The notes beneath the pieces were generated by a model that was not told the DNA's origin, searched no databases, and worked only from the letters and a program-made list of their open reading frames with translations. Positions 34,340 through 42,570 of a stretch of 54,947 bases of DNA are shown one piece after another. The stretch's first letter is position 1. Each line of letters begins with the position of its first letter. Source of the DNA: an uncultured Bacteroidales bacterium (GTDB lineage Bacteria > Bacteroidota > Bacteroidia > Bacteroidales > P3); contig CALUMK010000016.1 in the NCBI GenBank assembly GCA_944321735.1, forward strand, positions 1-54,947, given 5' to 3'. The position numbers and the translations under genes were made by a program.

Positions 34340-34960
34340 ATGCTCAAAACAGGTCTCACCGGCAGTATCGGCAGCGGCAAATCCACCGTGTCCCGGATTT
34401 TCTCCTCTTTAGGCATCCCGGTTTACGATGCCGACACCGAAGCCAAACGCCTCTCGGCCCAGCCGGAAGTAAGACAAAAGATAGCCGAACTGTTCGGAGA
34501 GGCCGCCGCGACAGACAAAAAAATCTTGGCCGCAATTGTTTTCAATAACCCGCAGGAACTGGCCAGACTCAACGCATTGATCCACCCCTTGGTCTTCGAA
34601 GACAGCCGTCAATGGTTCCGCCGTCTCGCTGCCCTGCCCACGCCTCCCCCCTACGCCATTGTGGAATCGGCCATCCTGTTCGATTGCGGCATGGCACCGA
34701 TGTTCGACTTCATCATCGATGTGGAAGCCCCCTTGGAAGAACAAATCCAACGAAGCCAAGCCCGCGACCACAGCAGCCGGGAATCCATCCTGGCCCGGCT
34801 CGAAAAGCAGATGCCCGCCGCTGAAAGAATGAATCAGTCCGATTTCATAGTCCATAACGGATCCGAAGACCGCCTTTTACCCCAAATCCTGCAAATAGAT
34901 CACTTTTTAAGGAAGGAAAACACAGCCTCCGCAAGCATTCTTCCGGGCGCCGGTCACTGA
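34340..34960 (+). CDS. coaE: Dephospho-CoA kinase
   Basis: 206 residues; last step of coenzyme A synthesis, phosphorylating the 3'-OH of dephospho-CoA. P-loop GSIGSGKST (8-16), the substrate-binding DADTEAKRL (the HDAD-like motif), VESAILFDCGM and the LID region QIQRSQARDHSSRESILARL. The last 54 bases overlap the end of anmK on the other strand, so the tail residues (ENTASASILPGAGH) are shared coding sequence and may be an extension. Confidence 0.95.
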   Translation: MLKTGLTGSIGSGKSTVSRIFSSLGIPVYDADTEAKRLSAQPEVRQKIAELFGEAAATDKKILAAIVFNNPQELARLNALIHPLVFEDSRQWFRRLAALPTPPPYAIVESAILFDCGMAPMFDFIIDVEAPLEEQIQRSQARDHSSRESILARLEKQMPAAERMNQSDFIVHNGSEDRLLPQILQIDHFLRKENTASASILPGAGH

Positions 34961-35983
34961 ACGCAGGCAATTGCGTTCGCCTCGCATCCGAAGCACGCCC
35001 ATGAATGCGAAAATCAAGGCTTCCTTATATTCGATCAACTGACGAGAAGCCGAAACCACTTCCACCCCGGCCAAAGCCGAAATCCTTTCCTTCAGATAGA
35101 GGTTCAACGCACCGCCCCCGGTCAGCAACATCGAACGTTTGCCCGGCTGCGAATGGCAGACCCGCGCAATCTGGCTTGCGATATGTTCCGTTACCGTATG
35201 CAGCAAATCCGGAACAGAACTGCCAGGACAAGACTCCACAACCGGCCAGAACTCCGAAGAAAACCATTCAAAACCCAAAGATTTAGGCGGTTCGAGCCTG
35301 TAAAAAACCAACGAATCCAAGGCTTGCAGCAGCGACAGGACCAACTTCCCTTTGCGAGCCAATGCGCCGTCTTTGTCGTAAGCCAATCCCTGCCGTGCCG
35401 CCAAACGGTTCAAGGCCAGATTGCAAGGCGAGATGTCGAAAGCCACGCGGCCTGAAGCCCCGGCATCGAACGAAATATTGGAAATCCCGCCCAGATTCAG
35501 GCAGAAATCGTATTCCGGAAACAGCAAGGCATCGCCTATCGGGACCAAAGGAGCCCCTTGCCCGCCCAAAGCCACATCCGTATTGCGGAACTTATTGATT
35601 ACCGGCAAACCGCTCTCCACCGCCATGGCCGCCCCGTCTCCGATTTGCAAGCTCAAAGCCCGTTCCGGCTGATGAAAGACCGTATGCCCGTGCACGGCGG
35701 CGAACTCCGGGTGCAACGAATACTTAGCCACGAAATCCCGTATGCAACGCCCCACAAAATGCCCGTAGTCCGCATCCAAAAAAGACAATTCCAAGCCGCC
35801 CATTCCCATGGCCGAGGCCAAAGCCGCCCTCAAGTCCGCAGGGTATGCCCGCGTTTCGGACGCGCCCATCCGGTATCGCCAACGCCCCGACGCATCCTGC
35901 CAGAATTCCGCATAAAGAATGTCCAGGCCATCGAGCGAAGTGCCTGACATCAAGCCCAAAACAGGGTAAAGCTTCGCTTCCAT
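34907..35983 (-). CDS. anmK: Anhydro-N-acetylmuramic acid kinase
   Basis: 358 residues of the ASKHA kinase fold. It phosphorylates 1,6-anhydroMurNAc from peptidoglycan turnover to MurNAc-6-phosphate. N-terminal LGLMSGTSLDGLD, VHGHTVFHQPE, the signature NTDVALGGQGAPLVPIGD, NLGGISNI and the ATP-binding LLTGGGALN. It overlaps the end of coaE by 54 bases (convergent), and its ATG shares one base with the tsaB stop, so tsaB-anmK is an operon. The C-terminal 20 residues (ending CGGCVFLP) look like a loose extension. Confidence 0.95.
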   Translation of the reverse strand: MEAKLYPVLGLMSGTSLDGLDILYAEFWQDASGRWRYRMGASETRAYPADLRAALASAMGMGGLELSFLDADYGHFVGRCIRDFVAKYSLHPEFAAVHGHTVFHQPERALSLQIGDGAAMAVESGLPVINKFRNTDVALGGQGAPLVPIGDALLFPEYDFCLNLGGISNISFDAGASGRVAFDISPCNLALNRLAARQGLAYDKDGALARKGKLVLSLLQALDSLVFYRLEPPKSLGFEWFSSEFWPVVESCPGSSVPDLLHTVTEHIASQIARVCHSQPGKRSMLLTGGGALNLYLKERISALAGVEVVSASRQLIEYKEALIFAFMGVLRMRGERNCLRSVTGARKNACGGCVFLP

Positions 35984-36690
35984 CAGTTCAGTCCTTTCAC
36001 ATGCGGCTTGCCGGCAATGAAATCCTTCAGATAGAAGGGTTCGAAATACGCCAGATCCTCAAAACGACTTTCCCGGAATGCCCTTTCCGACAGCAATGGC
36101 ATATAGCGAGCCGAAGGATGGATATCCGGATAAAAACGAATCCTGGGCGATGCCAAGACCGTCCGGCACTTGGCGCAAGCATTCCCAGCAAAGAACATAT
36201 CCGCTTTCTGCCAATATCCCGAATACGAATCCGAATCTAAAATCACCGCTTCCACCGGACGCAACTCCTTGCCTTGGGCATCGTACAATGCCGCATAGAC
36301 CTCCATCCGCCCGGCATCGGTCATCGCGCAAAAGATCGAATCGGGCTCCAGTACTCCCTCTTCCGAGGCTCTGCGAATGGACTCCATTGCCATCGCCTGC
36401 AGAGGGCTGACCGCAATCAGCGGCTTGCCCAAACCGTAGGCCAGACCTTTGGCCGTAGAAACGCCAATCCGCAAACCCGTGTACGAACCGGGGCCCTTCC
36501 CCACCGCCACAGCGTCCAATTCCTCGGCCTTTCTCCCGGCTTCGGACAATACTTCTTCCACAAAGACTGCCGTCTTGGCCGCATGGTCATTGCCCTCCTC
36601 GCTTTCGCGCCAAGCCAGTACGACCCCATTCCGGCTCAAGGCCACCGAACAGTTCTTGGTGGATGTTTCTATATTCAATATCAATGCCAT
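35983..36690 (-). CDS. tsaB: tRNA t6A biosynthesis protein TsaB
   Basis: 235 residues, actin-like fold. TsaB joins TsaD and TsaE to put the threonylcarbamoyl group on A37 of ANN-decoding tRNAs. Signatures: ILNIETSTKNCSVALSRNG, VAVGKGPGSYTGLRIGVSTA (the dimer helix KGPGSFTGLR) and AKGLAYGLGKPLIAVSPLQA. Typical length for the family. The stop codon overlaps the anmK start by one base (TGATG). Confidence 0.95.
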   Translation of the reverse strand: MALILNIETSTKNCSVALSRNGVVLAWRESEEGNDHAAKTAVFVEEVLSEAGRKAEELDAVAVGKGPGSYTGLRIGVSTAKGLAYGLGKPLIAVSPLQAMAMESIRRASEEGVLEPDSIFCAMTDAGRMEVYAALYDAQGKELRPVEAVILDSDSYSGYWQKADMFFAGNACAKCRTVLASPRIRFYPDIHPSARYMPLLSERAFRESRFEDLAYFEPFYLKDFIAGKPHVKGLN

Positions 36691-37077
36691 AATCCCAGAT
36701 TTTGGACATTCAACGCCTCTGAATCTATCGCAAGCACCGGTATCGGGTCAAAAAACACAGAACACCTGCCCCGAATGCTCAAACAAATTGTAAAAGTACA
36801 AAAGTGTTCCCAATTGCCGAATCGCTATAGCCCACAGAACAAAAGAAACCGACAACAAGTGTTCTAGAAATCCGCCCCAACAGACGTAAAGCCGGAACCG
36901 CCGAATATATCCCGGGTAGCAAGAATCCTTATCAGCATGCCAATACAAATAGCGAGGGTAATGACGGCATCGGCCTTGTTCTCGAAATGAGCATAGCCAG
37001 TACAAATATAAATAGCGAGCCTCCAGCATCTTAATCAACGCCGAAAGCCCGCTATTCCAAGCAAATCCGCCAAAGGC
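36691..37077. other. 387-base intergenic region upstream of tsaB
   Basis: No credible gene. A minus-strand frame at 36748-37038 has an unlikely Tyr/Cys/Trp-rich composition. Two short related stretches, TACAAATAGCGAG (36945-36957) and TACAAATATAAATAGCGAG (37001-37019), occur within the region. No promoter of the TTG-N20-TAnnTTTG form stands out for tsaB. Confidence 0.5.
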
Positions 37078-38013
37078 CTACTTGCTCCTCTTCACCGTAT
37101 ATAACACCTTGCCGTTCTTGTCCATCATGTGCAGGCAAAGTTCGTCCTTGTCGGCGGCAATCACCGAGAAACCCGTCTCGCTGCTGCAGAACTGCGTGCC
37201 TTCGATAGGTTCCACATCGCGAGCCAGCGAAGCCGAACTGTTGACCACATAATCGATATCGCTGCCTTTCACCCGGATATGCTGGAAATTATGGATATGG
37301 CCGCAAAGGTACATGTCCACATTATCGTGTTCGCGCAGGATCTTGTCCACCCGCTGCTGCATATCGGCACGTTCCGACTCGTTCTTGTCGGTCTGCGCAT
37401 AGATAGGATGATGGCCCACTACCAATGTCCAGTCGGCATCCACCGTATCCAAAACGGAATCAATCCAAGCCAGCTCCTTTTCCATGTCCTGCTTGCCGGC
37501 ATCGGGATAGTCTTCCGCATCGCGGCGGTACTTGTCGATAAGCGGTGCCGTATCAATCATCAGGACGCAGACCGTCACCCCGTTGTCCTCAATCATCTTC
37601 ACATAATAGCGCGAAGGCATGTTCCAGCGGGCGCTGACCTTGCTGTAGTCGATTACCGCTTGGGGATTGCTCCGGTACTCATGGTTTCCCAAAATCGCAT
37701 ACCAAGGAATCATCAGCTCCGGATGCTTGTAAATCAATTCGTAATTCGTCATCCAAAGCGGGTCGTCCACGCTGCGGACCCCTTCGAAATGATGCACGTC
37801 ACCGGCCGCCAGCACGCATTCCACGCTCAGCGTCTCGGCCATCACGCCCATCGTCTCGGCAATCGTCTTCTGGTCGTAGTACCCGTTGCGACCCAAATCG
37901 TTGGCCAAATAGAAATTCACATCCTTTTCCAAAGCTTCCCATTCTTCCGGGCTTTGGGCGAAAGCCGGCAGAGCGAAAACCGCACCAGCCAGCAACATCA
38001 ACATTTTCTTCAT
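37078..38013 (-). CDS. Secreted metallophosphoesterase (TRAP-type acid phosphatase)
   Basis: 311 residues with a signal peptide (MLMLLAGAVFALPAFAQ). Metal-binding motifs of purple acid phosphatases appear in order: NDLGRNGYYDQ, AAGDVHHFEGV, ILGNHEY, VVGHHPIYA and CGHIHNFQHI. It should hydrolyse phosphate monoesters in the periplasm or outside the cell. The first motif is less standard (NDLG where GDWG is usual) but keeps its Asp. Downstream of a TonB receptor gene on the same strand, with a family A palindrome between; the pair may act together in phosphorylated-compound scavenging, which is inference. A weak -7-like TAACCTTG lies upstream. Confidence 0.88.
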   Translation of the reverse strand: MKKMLMLLAGAVFALPAFAQSPEEWEALEKDVNFYLANDLGRNGYYDQKTIAETMGVMAETLSVECVLAAGDVHHFEGVRSVDDPLWMTNYELIYKHPELMIPWYAILGNHEYRSNPQAVIDYSKVSARWNMPSRYYVKMIEDNGVTVCVLMIDTAPLIDKYRRDAEDYPDAGKQDMEKELAWIDSVLDTVDADWTLVVGHHPIYAQTDKNESERADMQQRVDKILREHDNVDMYLCGHIHNFQHIRVKGSDIDYVVNSSASLARDVEPIEGTQFCSSETGFSVIAADKDELCLHMMDKNGKVLYTVKRSK

Positions 38014-38102
38014 TTTATATCGTATTTAATGTTTTTTTACAACCGCAAGGTTACAGTCCTATTTCAAATTCTTTTCAAAATCCCAAAATTGTCAATCCAG
38101 CG

Positions 38103-38230
38103 AAAATTTGGATTTAGAATGGGCAGATGCAAGGCACGCGCGGGTGAGAAAAGCGGAGCGTACTTTTGTACGTGAGCATTTTCGAATCCCGCGCGTAACG
38201 CCGCAGATGCCCCTCCTAAATCCAAATTTT
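38103..38230 (+). repeat. Palindromic element, family A, copy 2
   Basis: Outer arms AAAATTTGGATTTAG (38103-38117) and CTAAATCCAAATTTT (38216-38230) pair perfectly. Then GGGCA-GA-TGC (38121-38130) faces GCA-GA-TGCCC (38203-38212). The centre is GCGTACTTTTGTACGTGA (38158-38175). It sits against the stop codon of the TonB receptor gene, between that gene and the phosphatase gene. Confidence 0.8.
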
Positions 38231-41022
38231 TAGAAGTTCAGTTTGATACCAGCATTAAACCTCACCCCATAAAACTCCGCCTGCATCGTCCGTTCCTTCG
38301 TTCCCTGGTAGTAACGCAAAGGCTGGTTGAGCAGGTTATTGGCTTCGGCATAGACGGTCCATTTGAAATCCTTGCCGAAGGTATAGCTGGCGTTCAAGTC
38401 CAAATAGTTAACGGCATCGTAATAGCGGTCCAAATCGGCATGTTCGCCCATTTCATCGATGAAAGAGGAAGCGTAATTATACGAAAGCCTCAAATGGAAG
38501 CCCTTCAGCTCGAAGTAGAGAGAAGCATTGGCGGTATGCGCGGGCGAACCCGGCAGACGCAAACCTTGTTCGTTTTCACGGCCTTCGAAGTTGAAGTTCT
38601 GTACATTGGAGTAAGTGTAGGTATAGTTACCATAAACACCCAGGCATTTCAAAGCCGGCGTGATGAAACCCAAGTCACGCTGCAAGGTCACTTCCACACC
38701 CAAGAGGTCGGCATCCCCCGCGTTGACCGGCTTCACAATCTTGTCAAAATCCCCGGAAACGCCCGGCGCGTACTCGTAATCGCCGCTGATACGCTGATCC
38801 ACGATAAAGTCGTTGATCCGCTTGTAGAAAACACCGGCAGAAACCAAACCTACGCTCTCAAAGAAATAGTCGATGCTCGCATCGAAGTTGTAAGACAAGG
38901 TGGGCAACAAATCCGGATTACCCAAAGTGATTTCCATATCATACAGATTGATATGCGTGCTGGGAACCAAAGCCGAATACTTAGGACGAGCCAGCGTTTC
39001 GGTGAACGAAGCCCGGAACTGCAAACGGTCCGTGATGTCGTAACGGTACAGAACGCTCGGCAGCCAGTTGAAATAGCGGTGCTTCTGACGACCGGTAGCC
39101 ACCAAGCTTTCCTCTTCGTTCTCATCGATATTCCAGTTGAAGCCTTCGTAAGCCAGGTTCGTAGCCTCCATTCGCAAGCCCACAATCAACTGATGCTGCG
39201 AACCGAAATTCTGATCGAAGCGGACATAGGCCGAACTTACATGCTCCTCGGCATCAAAGTTTCCAGAAGATTCTTCCAAAACCTGCTCCCCTTCCAGATC
39301 CGAAAGCCGCAAGCTTCCCAGATAGCCGTTGCTGACAAAATCCGTGGAAGGATAGACCCCGTCCGGCATATACCCGTCGCGAATCTGTTCCACCAAGTTG
39401 GCCGACCAGGCCGAACCGTAAGCATCTTCATAAGCCCCGGCATAGTCATACATCACGATATCCTTATGCTTGGTCTTGCTCACATGCTTGGCACCGAACT
39501 TGAGCTTGTTGCTGAACTCCCCTTTGGCCAGATCCAGGCTGAAATCCAAATGTCCCTTGATATCGGTTTCGTAAATGTTCTGATTGGATTCAGTCAGTTC
39601 ATCCACTTCCCACTCCCCTTCATGAAGGTTGACCGGATTGCTGATATAAGGGAAACGTCCGCCAGCTCCCACGATATCGAAAGCCAAATCCTTCTGCTTC
39701 AAATTGAAATAACGCTCATGCGGACGGTCTTCGCTGGCACGGGAGTAAGAAGCCCCCCAGTCCAGGTTCAGACGCTTGGCAATCAGATGCTGTCCGTCCA
39801 AAGCGAAATCCATGGTCTGCTGCAATTCCAGACGGGCGTTCCGGTTGTCCATGTTCCCGCCCTTGGTCTCGATTTCGGCCTCCATTTCCTCCGGCTTGTC
39901 CAAATCCTTGAACGAAATGCGGTAACGGTTTTCCCAGTCATGGCGGCGATTGTAGATACCTTTGAACGTCAACTTGTTGTTGGCATTGATATCGTAATCC
40001 AACGACAAAGAATAGCTCTGACGCTGACGAGTCACATAATACTGGCGCGTCTCGGCATCGGTCATGAACACTTCGCCGGTTTCCTCGTCGCGGTCGTATT
40101 CAAATTCCACATCGTCCGAACCGATAGGCGCGTTCTGGTAAGAAGCAGCCACCATGATACCGAACTTGTCCTTGAAAAAACGGTCGCCATAGGTCAAACC
40201 CAAGTTCAGTTGCGCCTTGTCGCTGACCACATTGTAACCGCTTCCCACCGTAGCGGAAAACGTCCTGCGGTAAGGCGTGCTCTTGGTAACCAGATTGATC
40301 GAACCCCCGATGGCATCCCCGTCCATATCCGAAGTCACCACCTTGTTCACCTCGATAGTCTGGATCATGTCCGAAGGAATCAAGTCCAGCTGCACGTTAC
40401 GGATGTCCCCTTCGGCCGAAGGCAGACGGTTCCCGTTAATCGTTACCGAGCTCATATCGGCAGACGTACCCCGCACCTGGCCGAAACGGGCTTCGCCCTG
40501 GTCGTATTGCACATTGATCCCGCTAATCCGTTTCAAGGCATCCCCGATATTGGCATCCGGGAACTTGCCAATCTGGTCCGATGAAACCACATCCACGATA
40601 CCCACTTCGTTTTTCTGCGCATTCAATGCCCGCCGCTGGCCCCGGAACGCGCCCACAACAGACACTTCGTTCAACTGAATCCCTTCATGCAGCACGATAT
40701 CCAAAGAAGTGGTCGTTCCGGCCACCACCTCCACCGAGACTTCCTTGGGAGCAAAACCCACATAAGTCACTTTCAAAGTATAAGTTCCCGGATTCAGATT
40801 CGACAAGGAATAATACCCGTCCACATCGCTGACGGCACCTTCCTGCAGGCTGGCAATCCAAATGGAAGCCCCGGGCAAGGTATGCTTGGCTTCATCCACG
40901 ATACGGCCCCGGATTGCCCCCAAATTGGCCGATACATCTTCAGTCACTTCTTCTGCCTGCAAGCCGCCCGCCATCAGCAAGGAGGCGCAGAAACAAAGGA
41001 AAAATTTCAACAGTTTTGTCAT
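38230..41022 (-). CDS. TonB-dependent outer-membrane receptor
   Basis: 930 residues from the ATG at 41022, which opens a signal peptide (LLKFFLCFCASLLMAGGLQA); the upstream start at 41076 is less likely. A carboxypeptidase-like domain (about 30-115: GAIRGRIVDEAKHTLPGASI, VSDVDGYYSLSNLNPGTYTL) is followed by a plug (FPDANIGDALKRISGINVQY, VRGTSADMSSVTINGNRLPS) and a 22-strand barrel ending in AGIKLNF. The plug resembles the TonB-Xanth-Caul type receptors. No SusD-like lipoprotein gene is beside it, so it is not a standard starch-utilisation pair. The substrate is unknown; the phosphatase next door hints at phosphorylated compounds. Confidence 0.93.
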   Translation of the reverse strand: MTKLLKFFLCFCASLLMAGGLQAEEVTEDVSANLGAIRGRIVDEAKHTLPGASIWIASLQEGAVSDVDGYYSLSNLNPGTYTLKVTYVGFAPKEVSVEVVAGTTTSLDIVLHEGIQLNEVSVVGAFRGQRRALNAQKNEVGIVDVVSSDQIGKFPDANIGDALKRISGINVQYDQGEARFGQVRGTSADMSSVTINGNRLPSAEGDIRNVQLDLIPSDMIQTIEVNKVVTSDMDGDAIGGSINLVTKSTPYRRTFSATVGSGYNVVSDKAQLNLGLTYGDRFFKDKFGIMVAASYQNAPIGSDDVEFEYDRDEETGEVFMTDAETRQYYVTRQRQSYSLSLDYDINANNKLTFKGIYNRRHDWENRYRISFKDLDKPEEMEAEIETKGGNMDNRNARLELQQTMDFALDGQHLIAKRLNLDWGASYSRASEDRPHERYFNLKQKDLAFDIVGAGGRFPYISNPVNLHEGEWEVDELTESNQNIYETDIKGHLDFSLDLAKGEFSNKLKFGAKHVSKTKHKDIVMYDYAGAYEDAYGSAWSANLVEQIRDGYMPDGVYPSTDFVSNGYLGSLRLSDLEGEQVLEESSGNFDAEEHVSSAYVRFDQNFGSQHQLIVGLRMEATNLAYEGFNWNIDENEEESLVATGRQKHRYFNWLPSVLYRYDITDRLQFRASFTETLARPKYSALVPSTHINLYDMEITLGNPDLLPTLSYNFDASIDYFFESVGLVSAGVFYKRINDFIVDQRISGDYEYAPGVSGDFDKIVKPVNAGDADLLGVEVTLQRDLGFITPALKCLGVYGNYTYTYSNVQNFNFEGRENEQGLRLPGSPAHTANASLYFELKGFHLRLSYNYASSFIDEMGEHADLDRYYDAVNYLDLNASYTFGKDFKWTVYAEANNLLNQPLRYYQGTKERTMQAEFYGVRFNAGIKLNF

Positions 41023-41464
41023 TGTTTTATAAGGTTTGATTTTTTTTCTTTCCGCAAAAGGAGCAAACAGCCACAAAACGATCCTTGCCCCTTAGACAAT
41101 ATTTTAATAAACTGATTTTATTACAATTAAAATACAAAATCTTCCGATTTGACGCTGCAAAAGTCCGTTATAAAAGTTTCATGGTCTTTTCCGAATTTTT
41201 AACAAAAAATAACAGACAGGCTACGGAAATGTTAACGAAAGTTAAATCTGCGTTCTCCATGCCATCATGTTCCCATATTGACTATATTAGCTTCGATTTA
41301 GACCAATCCGATTTGCGACATATACCCTTACTTTGTGCTCTCTCAAAAAGAGAAAAACCTACAGGCTGGGAATAGGTTATTTCCTGCCAATCAAACAACT
41401 CAATAAAAAGACGAGCCATAGACACACTCTCGTCCAGACACAACAAACGACAAAAGACAATATC
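41023..41464. other. 442-base divergent intergenic region (receptor / efflux operon)
   Basis: AT-rich, no credible gene. Contains the dyad TTAAC-GAAA-GTTAA (41232-41245), a candidate regulator site for the efflux operon or the receptor. No full -33/-7 consensus pair was found on either strand, which would fit promoters that need an activator such as the AraC-type protein at the end of the operon. Confidence 0.5.
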
Positions 41465-42568
41465 ATGAGGTTAAGAAACTTAGCACCCGGACTTCTGATG
41501 GTCCTGACTGCCATCCTGAGCGGATGCCAGAACCGTCAAGGACAGATTAGCACGCCCGAGTATCCCGTCCTGAGCATTTCCACCACGGACAAAGTCCTGA
41601 ACAGCACCTACTCGGCCATCGTCCGAGGCCGGCAGGATATCAATATCTACGCCCAGGTTTCCGGAAAAATCACCGAAGTGAAAGTGACCGAAGGACAGGT
41701 TGTGAAAAAAGGCCAAGTGCTTTTCATCATCGACCAAGTCCCTTATATCGCGGCCCTGCGAGCCGCCGAAGCCAATCTGGAAGCTGCCAAAGTGGGCGTG
41801 GAATCGGCCCAATTGGATTACGACAACACCCTGGCTCTCTACGAGCATCAAGTAGTGTCCGAATACGAACTCAAATCGGCTCTCAATGCCCTGCATAGTG
41901 CCAAAGCCACCCTTGCCCAGATGGAGGCCCTCGAAATCGAGGCCAAGAACAACCTCTCCTATACCGAAGTCAGCAGTCCTTCCGACGGCGTAGTCGGCAC
42001 CCTGCCCCTGCGCGAAGGCAGCCTGGTGAGCGCCAACAGCGCCGAGCCGCTCACCACCGTTTCAGACAACGCCAGCATGTACGTCTATTTCTCTTTCAAC
42101 GAAAATAAAGTCCTGGAATTAGGACGGCAATACGGAAACCTCGGCAATGCCATCAAGAACATGCCCGATATCCAGCTCCAGCTCAGCGACGGCTCGGTTT
42201 ACAGCCATAGCGGAAGAGTGGAAAGCATCAGCGGGCTGATCAATGAGAATACCGGCACGGTCTCCGTCCGGGCGGTCTTCCCCAATCCCGACCGCTTGCT
42301 GCTAAGCGGAGCCAACGGAAGCGTCCTGATGCCCCAGACCTACCAAGATGTCATTCTGATTCCCCAGGAAGCCACCTACGAACTTCAAGACAAGATATTC
42401 GTATATAAAGTAATCGACGGGAAAACCAAGAACACCCAAATCAAAGTCTCGGAGATGAGCGACGGCAAGGAATACATCGTGACCGAAGGTTTGCAGCCCG
42501 GAGATGTCATCGTGGCTTCCGGAGCGGGATTATTGAGAGACAATATGGAAATCAAGACTGTAGAATAA
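41465..42568 (+). CDS. RND efflux periplasmic adaptor (membrane fusion) lipoprotein
   Basis: 367 residues from the ATG at 41465, which begins a lipoprotein signal (LLMVLTAILSGC, lipobox LSGC). Domains in order: barrel-sandwich lipoyl half-motif INIYAQVSGKITEVKVTEGQ, alpha-helical hairpin (about 85-150), second lipoyl half (SPSDGVVGTLPLREGSLV), beta-barrel and membrane-proximal domain. It links the inner-membrane pump to the outer-membrane channel. First gene of a four-gene operon; the pump gene begins 3 bases after its stop. Confidence 0.95.
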   Translation: MRLRNLAPGLLMVLTAILSGCQNRQGQISTPEYPVLSISTTDKVLNSTYSAIVRGRQDINIYAQVSGKITEVKVTEGQVVKKGQVLFIIDQVPYIAALRAAEANLEAAKVGVESAQLDYDNTLALYEHQVVSEYELKSALNALHSAKATLAQMEALEIEAKNNLSYTEVSSPSDGVVGTLPLREGSLVSANSAEPLTTVSDNASMYVYFSFNENKVLELGRQYGNLGNAIKNMPDIQLQLSDGSVYSHSGRVESISGLINENTGTVSVRAVFPNPDRLLLSGANGSVLMPQTYQDVILIPQEATYELQDKIFVYKVIDGKTKNTQIKVSEMSDGKEYIVTEGLQPGDVIVASGAGLLRDNMEIKTVE

Positions 42569-42570
42569 TT

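Noticed and set aside
36748-37038. Minus-strand frame of 96 residues upstream of tsaB
   Set aside because: Rich in Tyr, Cys, Trp and Arg with no family resemblance, partly made of short repeated AT stretches; no ribosome site or promoter.
38440-40584. A 714-residue plus-strand open frame opposite the TonB receptor gene
   Set aside because: It mirrors the receptor codons in another frame, has no domain features or signal, and its composition (His/Arg/Ile/Val-rich) is that of an antisense shadow. The same applies to long frames opposite hutU (7198-8853) and the sigma-54 activator (281-1498).
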